From Astropecten irregularis (lineage: Eukaryota; Echinodermata; Asteroidea; Paxillosida; Astropectinidae), in NCBI GenBank assembly GCA_963971285.1, contig OZ020262.1, positions 14,115,308-14,179,307 on the forward strand: 64,000 nucleotides of DNA. The letters run 5' to 3'. The number at the start of each line of letters is the position of its first letter. Positions within the stretch are counted from its first letter, which is position 1. A model generated the notes under the pieces. The model worked only from the letters and a program-made list of their open reading frames with translations, was not told the DNA's origin and made no database searches. Both the position numbers and the translations under genes were made by a program. Shown here in pieces: positions 1-11,649 of the stretch.

Positions 1-566
1 GGTGCTTTTTGTGTGACGTGTATTTGCTATTGGCGTCAGAAACAGGCTCAAACAGCGCCCAACGAGACCAATAATGGGGTTTATTTTGTCCCCAGTAGAG
101 TGCTTCGGTTGTATGTTTAACTGACGCCTGAACTTTGAAAATACATTAATGATCATTCGTCAAACGTGTACGATATCCTGTATAGATTAAGCGAGTGTGT
201 ACGTGAAACATGCACGTATACGATCCATCGTATACTGTTGTAAAATCTGGTGTGGTGTATTTATGGCACACTGGGGCTTTACGGCGGGATTTACCATGGC
301 ATCCAACTTTGGCAGCAACCTTTCTTGCCTGAACTCTCTCCATGAATGAGCTTGACGTTGCGTATCCTTGGAAGACGATCATGACATTAAACCGTAGCTT
401 CCCTCGGGAGGCATGCTGGGATCGGTGCCAAGGCAAGGCAATGAGGAGGTTGTGGTAGTGCATGGAATCAGACCAGCGCACCCTTTTTTGGAGCGCCTAG
501 ATTTGAAGATGTATACACCAATGACGCACTAGGCGACGGTCGGTGATATGATGACGCCATGACTAG
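1..566. other. no recognisable feature
   Basis: I see no supportable exon, repeat or RNA here. Open frames are short, on both strands, and have no matching splice signals. Confidence 0.5.
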
Positions 567-867
567 GGATTGAGCGGGTACAACGTCGAGGTGTCCCCCG
601 TGTTCTCGGCCACCCCTCCCGGGGACGATGTGCTCTTTGCTCCCGCTGCCTCTCCCTCGGGATTCGCCTCATCGTTGCCCTTTTCCCTCGCAGACGACGA
701 TGAGGACAGCCGTCTGTTGCTGGTCTCATCAAGTGTGACAAGCATACACCATACTGCCTTGGTGTCTGCGTGCAACTTTTATTGCTGTAACTGTCAGGAT
801 TGCACATTAGACAAAATGTTGTGGCATTTATTGTGGAAGCACCTAAGTCAACGATTCATCTCTCAAT
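567..867 (+). CDS. candidate terminal exon, unknown protein
   Basis: An open frame of about 100 codons begins just after an in-frame stop. Its first half (about 570-730) is much richer in G+C than its surroundings and encodes an acidic, Ser/Pro-rich stretch (LPFSLADDDEDSRLLLVSSS). An AATAAA polyadenylation signal at 865-870 overlaps its end. That pattern would fit a last exon whose upstream part lies left of the window, but I see no convincing acceptor site and recognise no family. It could equally be a chance GC-rich island; the overlapping minus-strand frames look no better. Confidence 0.2.
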
Positions 868-870
868 AAA

Positions 871-1859
871 TGTACTTTCTTTTTACATAATGTATGGTAT
901 TTGTATTGCATGGTAATACAGAAAAAAAAAGGCATTTTAGAAGGTTAGACTTTTTTAGGATTAGGCCTACAACTCACTGGCACAAATTCACCCATTGACG
1001 AATGTACTGGTATCTCAGTTCAGCATGACTTAACGAAAAGAAGGTATTAGGGAGATTAAAGCCTCTGAGTAAAGCCTCTGAGCTCGCTAAAACAATCATG
1101 GCGGACCATCAGGGACTTTAAAGGACCGCTGTATGTGCTGCCCTCTCTCGTCTCAACTCCATAGGCCTGCCCTGGGAACAAACACAAAATATGAAACGCG
1201 AACACCTATGAGTGTTCAATGCCAAAAACCAAAAAGAGAAAGGAATCAATTTCGCGAGGCATGCATAAGTTTAATCAAACGAAGTGGTAAGCCAACCTTT
1301 TAATTTGACCCAGTATCAATACAAAATTAAAGAAAGAAATGAGGTTTGATTGCTCTGCTAGTTTTATTAGGATCAGAATCAATACCATTATTGATGTCAA
1401 ACCAACATCAAAGACGTAATAGGTTAATTCTATCGAGCGCTTGGTTTCTATTGGTATGAACAAAACATGGTTGTTCAATGTCACGGCTCCAACTTTATGC
1501 CAATGTACGGTTGAAGGACCCAAGGAGAGCCACCAACGCCGAGCGAAACAAATAATAATCGTACCGTCTGTAAAATAAATAATTCAAAACTAGTGATAAA
1601 TTGATCGGATGGGCCTACAGACCAAGCAATAACGGAGTGTATATTTCTCAGAATGTATGAGATTAATTTGCTCACACGGTCTGCGAAGAAGAAGATTGAA
1701 TATTTTGCTAACATTTTGCCGTCTTTGCTAAAGCCACAACTAAACAGTTTGTTTATTAACAGTCGAAAAGGTCAATTATTTCTGTTCAATAATATGCGGT
1801 TGTATAGAGGACATTGTTGGTTCTGCTGCCATTACGAAATTTAAAGATTCAGTAGAGGA
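871..1859. other. AT-rich intergenic DNA
   Basis: Nothing recognisable. Only short open frames without codon structure or splice context. Confidence 0.45.
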
Positions 1860-2156
1860 TTGGTAACATACCCAAACAGAAATTTTCACAGATTCACGTA
1901 TAACATTCAGGGTATGAAGATGGTGCTGGTAGAAACAAACCGTTAAAGAATTTTCGCCTGTTTTGATTTTTGGGTAAGATCAAACCATTCTTTATGTTTT
2001 ATACGAAAAATGTAGTCGAGTTTTCGCTATTTTCTCGTACTGAGATGTCCGATTGAGCTCAAATTTTCACAGGTTTATTATTTCACGTACATGTTGGATC
2101 AGACAGAGTGTGAGTGCTGTTCTTTGACCTTTACCCATCATGTAGTATACCTTTAA
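1860..2156 (-). mobile_element. MITE family A2 copy
   Basis: This segment matches copies at about 60160-60418 and 63148-63492. Shared internal pieces include AAACCATTCTTTATGTTTTA and a stretch ending ATGTAGTATACCTTTAA. The complete copy at 63148 shows that both ends read TTAAAGGTA inward, so it is a small nonautonomous inverted-repeat element. No coding capacity. Family name is mine. Confidence 0.55.
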
Positions 2157-2426
2157 TGGAAGAAAGTTACAGTTTTCATTCCATGAATTGTAATGGACCT
2201 GTTCCCCAAAACAAGATCCCGTTTCTTTACCTCGCGGCTTTAAAAACGAAAAAAAAATAACGCTCTTGAACTTAGTTTCGACTTCGTGATTCTGTTTTGT
2301 TGTTGGGGAGGAGGGGGAGGGGGAATCATGTCAGTCAAAATTTGGACAGAAACTGCTGTTGGCGCTTGTTGGTAATATGCCGTTACCTGATCTGTTTTGT
2401 CTTCTAGGATTGATATATCCCGTTAG

Positions 2427-2617
2427 CCGTCGGGCACGGCAGGGTGGGGGAGAGCAAGAGGGAGGTAGAGGAATCCTGCATCGTCGCCACCATCCCCATC
2501 AACTTCATCATCTACGTGCAGAGGAGGAGGAGGTATCGAGCCAAGGAAAAGGTCTCAGCGACAAACAAGAATTGGGCTAACGGCATGGTGACGCCGATGC
2601 ACGTGATATGGTCTTGA
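2427..2617 (+). CDS. candidate terminal exon with membrane-like segment
   Basis: After a possible acceptor (cccgttag, AG at 2425-2426) one frame stays open to TGA at 2615-2617. It reads ...EEVEESCIVATIP, then INFIIYVQRRRRYR, then AKEKVSATNKNW. A hydrophobic run followed by an arginine cluster resembles the end of the seventh helix and start of the tail of a class A GPCR, with the NPxxY motif not conserved. The block is GC-rich compared with its flanks. A better pyrimidine tract (ttctag at about 2407) leads to a stop in this frame, and I find no upstream exon, so this is only a candidate. Confidence 0.25.
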
Positions 2618-4432
2618 CATGATGTCTCTTAGACGACCGATGATCATGATCATGATGATGTTGCTGCTGCTGAGTGCACGTCCTTGATACCAGTCGCACT
2701 GAGCCCACAACACACTTCGGACGGCGTATAGGGTAGGCCTACTCCGAGTGCACCCGTTGGTTGAACTGCAGCTTCTGGTAAGTACCAGCAAGAAATGTTC
2801 TAGTATATAGGAACCCGATGCTCGTGTGTATACATCATCTTTTTTTTTTATGAAAGATAGTAGATTTTAAGCTTGCAAAAACTGAATTTCACGAGCAAAT
2901 AACTGCAGTGAGCATGGGAACAATTCAATTGGATTAATTGTATTCCAATCTCAGTTTCTGGATAAAATGTAAAACGCATCATTCCGTTGACTTTGTATTT
3001 TAACCCTCAAAAATCTTTAATCTCATTTCTGTAGTTTTTTTTCAATTTCTCGGTGAGAGGAGAGTTCTGTGACCTTTTGTTTACCAGAAACTTTTCCACT
3101 CTTTTCGGTTTTACGATCAATAATAATTATTCGAACCTTCGAAAGGTGCATCTAATGAAAAGGAGACGACTGCATTTTTAATATCCAGAAATTCTAGAGC
3201 ATCAGTATTTATGCGTAATATCTAATACAAGACTCGACAGCCCAAGAAACCTAATACCTGGTATTGATTTTTATTTATCCGAGCACTCCACACGAATATA
3301 AATTTCATTTCCTTTCTCCATAAATGGAGTAATATTATCAAGCATTCACCCTGTAAAATGAATTACCCGATGTGGTTCAATACAGCCTTTTTATAGTACA
3401 TTTATGTGACCATGTCTATGTTCACCTAATGTGCATATTTTACCATTAGCATACAAACGTATCGAGTTATAAAGCAGAAGGACAACAAAATGGCGGGAAA
3501 CAGTTTCCAGTTAAAACCGCCTGCATCGACGCCGCGCCGCGTCAGTACCCGAATTGGCGGGAAAAATCCTTACGGTCGATTGGATGTAGCTTTACTTTGG
3601 CAGCCTAATTGAATTACGCAAGCCCTTCACGATCTATAAATTCCAGCGACTTCTCTTATATAGCCAACGGAACACTCTTTCCTTTTGCAAAATGTAGGTT
3701 GTGTACTTCCTTTATCATTTTTTATACGGGGAGAAAATGTATCGTGCCAATTTGCGATGTTGACAGGGGTCTTGCAGTCGCAGCAGGGACGGGACAAGCG
3801 CTTGGGTGGTGTGCGGTGGGGGAGTAGGCCGATACCAATCCGTAGGCCGTACAAAAAAAAAATGAAATCTCTATTGCTGTAGGCTCATGGTAATAAATTG
3901 TTGGCGCCCGACCAAGATCCCATCCCGCAGCTCACCGTATTAAAAGCAGAAGCGTCGGCGCGGCGGGCCAGCCCCTATCGGCAAGTGACAACCTAGATTT
4001 CCCCGTACACAATGCTGACAAGTGAAAATGTTCTCCTGCTAAATTGAAATTGGAATGGGAACATCGGTCCATCTTAAAAAATAACACAATCATGTTCCCG
4101 AAGTGGGTAATTTTTTTTGGCGAGTTACTTGAACACAATGTGCTCGTTTTAGTTTGTTCAGTGGCTTTTGTTTTTGCTTTATTTTTAACATCGTAGAAAC
4201 AGAGCCTCTGTGTGTGTTCTTTGACCATAATTCGTAATTATAATTATGAAATAATAATCCTTTCATAATGAAATAAACTTCATTGCAAATTTCCCAGGAC
4301 CTAAGATTTTCACTCAACCAATTAGACACGCATTACAATGTACCTTGTATTCAGTCAAGCTTGTAAGGGATACAAAAATAGTACAACGTTATCTTATAAA
4401 GGGAGACTTTTGAGAACCGGTCTTCAAGTCAA
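2618..4432. other. intergenic DNA, no gene seen
   Basis: No exon, RNA or repeat that I can support apart from the paired E2F-like motifs listed separately. Confidence 0.4.
3491..3565. promoter_or_regulatory. paired E2F-like motifs in a GC-rich patch
   Basis: TGGCGGGAAA at 3491-3500 and TTGGCGGGAAAA at 3554-3565 match the E2F consensus TTSGCGGGAAA and flank a CpG-rich stretch (GACGCCGCGCCGCGTC) in otherwise AT-rich DNA. No transcript start can be assigned. AChE-A lies 1.1 kb downstream. Confidence 0.3.
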
Positions 4433-4486
4433 CAGCGCACGCGCACACACAACAGCGCAGGCGCAAAACAACGCGCGCATGCTCAC
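4433..4486 (+). promoter_or_regulatory. CG-rich NRF1-like cluster upstream of AChE-A
   Basis: Alternating GCGC/ACAC sequence with GCGCAGGCGCA (4455-4465) matches the NRF1 consensus (YGCGCAYGCGCR) closely, with a second near match CGCGCGCATGC. It lies about 150 bp before a likely 5'UTR acceptor (ttttgcag, ending at 4635) of AChE-A, so it is a plausible promoter or first-exon region. Inference only. Confidence 0.3.
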
Positions 4487-4667
4487 AATTGCGAATCAAT
4501 ATGTAAACATTGCGAGCAGACTAGCTGACTAAACCTTGGTGAGGAAATGACATGTTTGAAAGACTTATTACTTGAAAATTATTTAGTTAACACCAAGCTG
4601 AGGAATAAAGATCTGTCTTTGATTTGGTTTTGCAGGTGTGCGGATCAAAAGGATTAAATGTTAAGCC

Positions 4668-7600
4668 ATGACGTGGGAAATGGCGGTATGGATTTTTTAC
4701 CTCATACTTATTCGGATTCTGGGGGCGCCCCAGACCACACCGGACATGGTACCGGATCTTGTACCCCTGGAGACCATCTCAACCGGTCGCATCCTCGGTA
4801 AACGGATGACGGTCCTGGGCAAAACCGTGGACGCCTTCTTGGGGATACCTTACGGGGAGTCGACAGCAGGGCCGCTGCGATTCAGGAGCCCCGTGCCCAA
4901 GGCGGCCTGGAGGGAGGTGTACAACGCCACGACGTACGGCTTCGGGTGTTTCCAGGTACCTGACGAGACCTACGAGGGATTTAAGGGATCTGAAATGTGG
5001 AACCCCAACGTGAATCTGAACGAGGACTGCCTTAATCTGAACGTCTGGGTGCCTCACCCAAGGCCCGTGGACTCGGCCGTCATGGTGTGGATCTACGGAG
5101 GAGGATTCTACTCCGGAGTGTCCTCCTTGGACGTTTATGACGGCAAGACCCTGGCGGCCGAGGAAGGGTTGGTTGTCGTCTCTATGAACTTCCGGAACAC
5201 CGTCTTTGGGTTCCTCGCTATGGACGACCCCAGCGCCCCGGGTAATCAGGGTCTGAGGGACCAGGCTCTGGCCCTGCAGTGGGTCCAGGACAACATCCAT
5301 GTGTTCGGTGGCGACCCGGACCAAGTGACGATATTCGGGGAAAGTTCCGGTGCCGCCAGCGTGAATTTCCACATGATCTCGCCCGAGAGCAAGCACTTGT
5401 TTCGCCGCGCGGCTCTAGAGAGCGCCTCTGCTGCGGCCCCGTGGGCCTGCTACACGATGGAGGAGGGCCGTCGTAGGGGCTACCTGCTCGCCGATAAGCT
5501 TAATTGCGTGGAAGGTCCTAACGGAAATACCTTCACGACAGCCGAAGTTGTCGACTGCATGAGGACGAGGGATGCGGTGGAAATCCTCAAGTGGCACTGG
5601 GTCACGTTGACATTCGCCGATTTCCCCTGGGTGGCGGTGATTGACGGCACCTTCGTCCCGGAGCGCCCCCAGTCGGCCCTAGAGAGGGGAGCCTTCAAGG
5701 AATGTGAGGTACTACTTGGAAGCAACAGAAACGAAGCCATCTGGTTCATCGTGTACGAGGTGCCTGGTTTCTCCAAGGACTCGTCCAGCCAGCTCAACCG
5801 GCATCAGTACACAGACGCCCTGAAGTACTGCTTCTCTAAAGTGAACTCGTTCGGAATCAACGCCATCGATTTCGAGTACACGCCGTGGATGAACCCGGAA
5901 GACCAGGTGGGCTTGAGGGACGCCGTCGAGTTCGCCGCGGGGGATTACCTCTTTTCCTGCCCGGTCTACGAGCTCGCAGCGGCCGCTGCCTCGGCCCAGA
6001 ACCCCGTGTACTTCTACCGTTTCATGGAGCGATCCTCCAATAACCCATGGCCGGATTGGATGGGAATTTTACACGGGGATGAGATCATGTACATCTTCGG
6101 AATTCCCCTTCATCCGGATTCCGGTTACAATGACGCAGAGGCAGAACTGAGCCGTAAAATGATGAAGTACTGGACTAACTTTGCGAGAACGGGGTAAGTT
6201 GAACCAATGCTAAACATTATACCGTAAAGTACCATCCATAACAACAATGTTAAATGTCATTCAAATATCATTGCCTAGATTCATTTTGAAAATGCCCATA
6301 GAAGAACCAACAACCCCGTGATGAGACGCTTTCCTATTTTGAGATTTGAGAAAGCAAATTAAGCTAATTCATGGTTTTTATTATCAAAATCACTGATTTT
6401 GATTTAATTGCGACAGGCTCATAGTTGAGTTTATGTATTTGAATTCGTTGCCATTCGTTTCAGGCCTATAGTCAATCACTTAACCATTATTTTGTTTTCC
6501 CATAGCCCTCCCGTTCCACTTTCGTGGTAGTTTTCGTCCTCTTTCCAAAATATTAAGATGCTGAAAGACAACAAATATTTGTTTTTCATTTCACTAATTG
6601 TTAAGACACATATTCGACCAAAACAATGCTACAAGCCAAAGTAACAGGTTACCAAACAAAAGAAAGAATATAAATAAACTTCATTGAAGCTGAAGGGAGG
6701 ACCTGACATTGCCCTCATAGCAGCCAGGGTTGTAAGAAGCAGGGAAACATGTACAGGGCATTGGGGATCCAAAGAGATGTGGTACGGGGAAAAATATGGC
6801 TAACTTTCACTGTGCAACGTAGTTCATTATCGACGTAACCCTCCACACGTACATACAGAATTAATGTTACGACGCCCCAGGCAAAATGGCGGCTGCTGGC
6901 TTACTCTTTTCCCCAAGTTGTCTGGTATAGCCACTATAATTAAATTCATACGGTGAGTCCCACGGCACAACAAGATATATTTTTCAACATTTCCGAGATA
7001 TATAAAAGTACAATTCGAAATTTGATGATGTTTTTGATGGTCTTGGTAGTGGTGTCAAAATGTATTACCAAATACAACTTGTCCCACTGTTACACTTCTC
7101 CAAGTGTGTAGCCTTTCTCGAAATAAAGAGGAAAAATGAATATTTGTTAAAGTCTTTGGTTCAAATCTGAAATATCATATGGTTAGACATATGTGGGATT
7201 TGTACCTGTGAGGTACTTTAATACTTTTGTCAAAGAAATGCAGATTAATGGGCACAAATATCAAGGAAGATATAGTAACAGATATCTGTGATAATTTCAA
7301 TCCCATACGGTGCCCACTTTTGGAAAAGTCAGTGAAAAAACAGCCACAGAGTATTTTAAAACTCTTGTCACCGTTGTTTGTGATCTTTAAAATATCAAAA
7401 TTGCTTTTGGTCATTGGATATTCTCTTTTCTGTTAACGGTAGTTTCTACCATCACCATCTTTATACCCTGTAAGTTATAGGTAAATCTGCGAAGATGTCT
7501 GTTTCGTTATGCTACCAAAGTATGATACTACCTTTAAGAAGATTTAGAAGAAAGCCTATACTGACATGTAGGCCTACAGGACTTTAGACGACCACCCATT

Positions 7601-9654
7601 CCCTAAAAATTAATTTCCTGGGCCTTGTTTTAAAAAACAAAATCAATTCATGTGATTGCCGTTTACTGACAGCACCAGTCGCAAAATAAGTTCACGAAGC
7701 GCGCGTTCAAAAGTCTAGAAGAAATTCCTGCTTGCTGGCAAGAAGAGGGGATTTTTTTCTTTCCCTCCCTCTCCTCGTGAAGGCGATGACTCATTCCCGG
7801 TGTCACCAGATGCGCATTTTTTTGTTTCCTCGGAAAGGTTAAAATGCATCTCCGTAAAGGTCATTGGGTTGACATACATCATTAGGCCGTGGCTGGGTGA
7901 CGGACGGTCGTCGGTCGACGGTTGTCGAACGGCCCACCACGAACGAACGTATACGACCTTTCCGTAAACTTAAGGCGAAGAATTGAAACGCTGGGTTGCC
8001 GGATGGGCATTGATTTGACCAAGGTTACTTACCACCCAGGGACTGCAGAGCGGAAGGGACGATACAAAGGGGGAAATACAAGTACTCGAGTGATGTTTTG
8101 TGGGAGGTGATGGAAAAGAATCAATGATGTTAAACGGGAGCGATGACTTGTAATGAAGCTGTGATGTGTGTAGACTTCACAAGACAGAGGAATTACAGAG
8201 GCTGGATGGGACGTCGTGGCTTCAAAGCATCTCTCGACTTCAGGCTTTTATTATTTAGTTTCGTGAAACATGATGTTTGCTATTGGTGTAAGATAAATGA
8301 ACCACGTGGTGCTGGTCAACATTCTCAAAGTAAATTCCACGAGGAAAGGAATCTTGGTCAATGATTGTTTCATGACATCAGAATCAATGGCCAACACGAC
8401 AACGTCAACAATAACGAACAAGACAACGACAACGACGGCGACAAATTAATCGCTTCTCTCATTCACGACCTGGTTGTGGCACGATTTGTTAAGGTGTCCA
8501 TTAACCGTTACTATATTGCTCGTAATATGCAGTGATGTATTCTTGAAATTAATTTGCCAACAGACTTTAATTGAATTTAAGATCAGCTGCAAATATACAT
8601 TTATTAATCAAAGGATAATGCCAATTAATACATGTGGAAGTGTGCAGACGTAACATAATACCGTAACAAATCATACCCAACCCGGTGGAATTGATGACCA
8701 ACACACGAGTTGAAATCATGTCATTGAACTTGTACGTATCATTCGCTCCTACCTTATTTAAAAAAAAATTCGTTATTATTCTCAGGAATCCAAATAAAGC
8801 CAAGATGGAGGACCCGGATGAAGGGGAATGGCCGCTATACACCTTAGAGACCAAGGAGTTTCTTATCTTGAATGAGAGCATCAACAATGGTCACTACTAC
8901 ACTGGCCGAGGACCCAGGTCGAAACAGTGTGCATTCTGGAAGGACTATCTACCCACGCTCGTCACACAGACTGGTAACTAATATATGACACCGTTAGGCC
9001 ACCGTGGACATACATAATTCATTGTGCCTCATGCATATGAATGACAACATGCATAAATCAGCATTCTCATGCTAATTCAGAAGTAGCATGCATAATTTCA
9101 CATTATCATGCGTAATTCATCATTATCATGCATTATCCATCAGTATCATGCATTAAGCATTGTCATGCATAATTCATCATAAACATGCATAATTTATCAT
9201 CATCATGCATAATTAAGCATTATCATACATTAGTATGTTATAATTATTAGCATGCATAATTCATCATCATAATGCATAATTAAGCATTATCATACATAAT
9301 TCATCATTAGCATGTATAATTCATTGTCGTCATGCATAATTCATCATTATCATGCATAATTCATCATTTCATGCATAATTCAGCATCGGTATGCATTATA
9401 ATTCAGTATACATGCATAATTCAACATTCTCATGCATAATTCAGCATCGTTAGGCATAAGTACGCAGTCTCATGCATATCAGTCTCATGTGAATTATCCT
9501 GTACTTAATATCCACAGGTGACATCAGCGAAGCAGAGAGAAGGTGGAAACAGCAATTCAACGACTGGAGCACTAAGTATATGGTCAACTGGAAGGCTGAA
9601 TTCGATAGCTATATCAACGGCAAACAATGTGACGGCAACGATGAACAGCAATGA
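4668..9654 (+). CDS. ACHE: acetylcholinesterase-like serine hydrolase, T-type (AChE-A)
   Basis: Three coding exons: 4668-6193, 8786-8973 and 9518-9654 (616 aa), GT-AG at every junction with phases that join correctly. The start MTWEMAVWIFYLILI begins a signal peptide; a 5'UTR acceptor ends at 4635. Exon 1 holds the alpha/beta-hydrolase core: nucleophile Ser226 in FGESSG, Glu356 in GSNRNE, His469 in ILHGDE, choline-site Trp111 in SEMWNPN, oxyanion loop YGGGFYSG, and the usual disulfide cysteines. Exon 2 (GNPNK...QCAFW) follows the boundary used in vertebrate AChE. Exon 3 starts GDISEAERRW and is a T peptide with spaced Trp residues and a C-terminal Cys, which in the family binds PRAD proteins (ColQ, PRiMA). 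Unusual: GESSG instead of GESAG, Ala at Torpedo G328 and Trp at F330. Likely secreted choline-ester hydrolase; substrate preference unknown. Confidence 0.93.
7209..7537 (+). mobile_element. MITE family A copy in AChE-A intron 1
   Basis: The right end, ACCAAAGTATGATACTACCTTTAA, is the terminal repeat seen at 29103-29481. Internal pieces such as CATACGGTGCCCACTTTT and CTACCATCACCATC are shared with that copy. The left end is worn. No coding capacity. The rest of this 2.6-kb intron (6194-8785) shows only an ACN-rich patch at about 8395-8447. Confidence 0.65.
9030..9490. repeat. 19-20 bp minisatellite in AChE-A intron 2
   Basis: About 20 imperfect copies of a unit close to CATGCATAATTCATCATTA run through nearly the whole 544-bp intron 2, ending just before the exon 3 acceptor. 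Units differ by small substitutions and indels. There is no spacer/repeat alternation, so it is an ordinary tandem array. Confidence 0.9.
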
Positions 9655-9710
9655 TGCTATCAATGTAGGCCTAGCCCATCCTACCCTCTGTAAGATGGGT
9701 AGTCGTACCT

Positions 9711-9860
9711 GGGGTCGATTTCACGAAGCCCTACGATCGATCGTAACTCGAGTTATGAAGAATAACCCATCGTTTATGGCCTATCCTATGTGGGGCTGCA
9801 ATGCATAAAATATACTACGATTGATAATAAGTTACGATGAGTTTGGTGAAATCGATCCCT
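9711..9860. mobile_element. MITE family B copy in AChE-A 3' region
   Basis: The ends are inverted copies of GGGTCGATTTCAC (left GGGGTCGATTTCACGAAGCC, right GATGAGTTTGGTGAAATCGA). The left part contains nested palindromes CGATCGATCG and AACTCGAGTT. Related copies or fragments lie at 15561, 30410, 36590, 37970, 39188, 47469, 51421 and 54016. It begins 57 bp after the AChE-A stop codon, so it is probably transcribed in the 3'UTR. Confidence 0.75.
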
Positions 9861-9978
9861 GGTCACGTTCGACTGCTTGATTCACTGGTCCCGGATGTCT
9901 GTTTTCTTTTCCTTTTCATGCTAGCTTAACTGAGGTAGATGCAATAGAAAGGCTTTCAGAATCCTTATTTGACAAGGT

Positions 9979-9984
9979 AATAAA
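9979..9984 (+). terminator. candidate poly(A) signal for AChE-A
   Basis: AATAAA about 325 bp after the AChE-A stop codon, the first canonical hexamer downstream. Confidence 0.4.
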
Positions 9985-10059
9985 GAAAAAATGTTAAAGG
10001 TCAAACATAAAGTCCATGTACCTTATTGCAGAATGCCTGTACGTCTTCGATACGATGGG

Positions 10060-10180
10060 CGTTTATGAAACGGAGGCTTAGACTCCGTCTCAGGCTCCGG
10101 CTCCATTTCGTGAATCCATTCTGATATAATTGGTATCAAAATAGAGGTTATTGGCTGCATAAGTAAATTTTGAGCATACC
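10060..10180. mobile_element. MITE family D, partial copy
   Basis: The segment TATGAAACGGAGGCTTAGAC through GGCTCCGGCTCCATTTCGTG and GGTATCAAAATAGAGG matches the left half of the complete copies at 56834-57055 and 57955-58193. The right half is missing. Confidence 0.6.
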
Positions 10181-11208
10181 ACGTTTGGACCAGTTCCTCG
10201 ATCTTCTATAAGGTCCATAGCCAACTGTTGTAAAGGTTGTTCCACGTATTTTATCATTTTTTGTCTTTCTCTTTTGGCCTGATGTTTGGCTATTCAAATT
10301 TTCGGTTAACTGGTTTTAGACCATAACCACGGATAGGATAAAATTAGGATTGGTACACATTAATTTTGAATGCTTATAAAAAATGTTTTGCTGGTCCAAG
10401 TTGTAGGTTACTTTTCGGGAAGGTCAATAAATAAAAAGAAAACTGTCATTTGATACTATTTATAAATTTATACTACAAAAATGTCAAGTTTATGGGTAAA
10501 AAATTTAATCTGTGTATTTATACGAATTTCCCAATAACATTATTATTAAAAACATATTCTTCGAATGGTGATAATTATATCTAAATATCGAAAAAATGTA
10601 CTCAGTTAAAAACTAAAAGAGAAATAGAAAAAAACTGAGAAAATAATGAAGATTTTAATTACAAATTATAAAAAATTGTCAACTCAATGAAGGAATTAAT
10701 GTCTTTTGTTTTAAATGTTCCCTTCATATATCATGTACAAACACATTAGTATATCATACTGTACACATTATTATATAAAAAAACCACTTTTGTAAATTTT
10801 GTACACAAAAGAAAAAGAAAATAGTATTGTATAAAGGATGATAGTTTAAGTAATTTGCGTTCAGTGAAGAAAAAAACAAATTGTAAGAAATTGAAAGATT
10901 TGGGATTTATTGGTGAAATAGTATGTACGTATGAAGCAATAATATCACAAGATGTTTTTATCCTGTAAATATATACTAGACCCTGGTATAATGGAATGTT
11001 TGATCGTTTGTAGTTAAGAAAAAAAATAATAATGGCACATCTTCATTTTGGTTGCAGTATACGGTACTTTGCAAACATTTTGAGCAAACGTTTGGGCCTG
11101 CATTTGTGTACAATTATATTTTGAGCATGTACACTGCGACCATGGAATTTTAGCTTGTTTTCAAGGCTTGTAGGAAGATTACATGGTTGAAACAAACAAA
11201 CCATACTG
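10181..11208. other. very AT-rich intergenic DNA
   Basis: Long A/T runs and no open frame of note. No gene or structured repeat recognised. Confidence 0.5.
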
Positions 11209-11648
11209 ATAAAGTACCTTTAAAACCTAAGGTATAACCCTGATCAAAGCCCTTATATGCAAAGTGTAGTTGGAAAATTCCGTAGGCTCTTTACATGGCT
11301 GGAAAAGGAGTATAGATGCAGATAGGACCATCTCGGTCAGACAGCCGAGGGGATGAAAATCGAGCCAGAGCGAAAACAGTCTGTGCCTGCATAAGCATAA
11401 CCATAGATATGTTCTGATTTTTGACAAAGCAAAACAAATAATACTTAACGGTAACATGGTACTTTGGTTGCATACCAAAACAGACATCTTCACAAATTTG
11501 CCTATTACTCACAGGGTGTGAAGATGGTGATGGTACAAACATACCAATAACGATTTCTGCCCGAAATGCTGTACTTATCCAGAAAAGAGTAAAACCAAAA
11601 ACCAAAAACAGTTTTGATCATATCAGACGTTCCCGTCCTGTACCTTTG
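11209..11648 (-). mobile_element. MITE family A copy, reverse orientation
   Basis: Shares with other family A copies GGTGTGAAGATGGTGATGGT, the run CCAAAACAGACATCTTCACA and the end TGTACCTTTGAG. It is in the opposite orientation to the copy at 7209. Its left half (11220-11450) is less well matched, so the true border may be nearer 11450. Confidence 0.5.
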
Positions 11649-11649
11649 A

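Noticed and set aside
4779-5396. 205-codon open frame on the minus strand inside AChE-A exon 1
   Set aside because: Shadow of a GC-rich coding exon; no domain and the sense strand is certain.
9030-9490. CRISPR-like look of the repeated 20-mers
   Set aside because: Tandem units with no unique spacers, in an intron of a eukaryotic gene.
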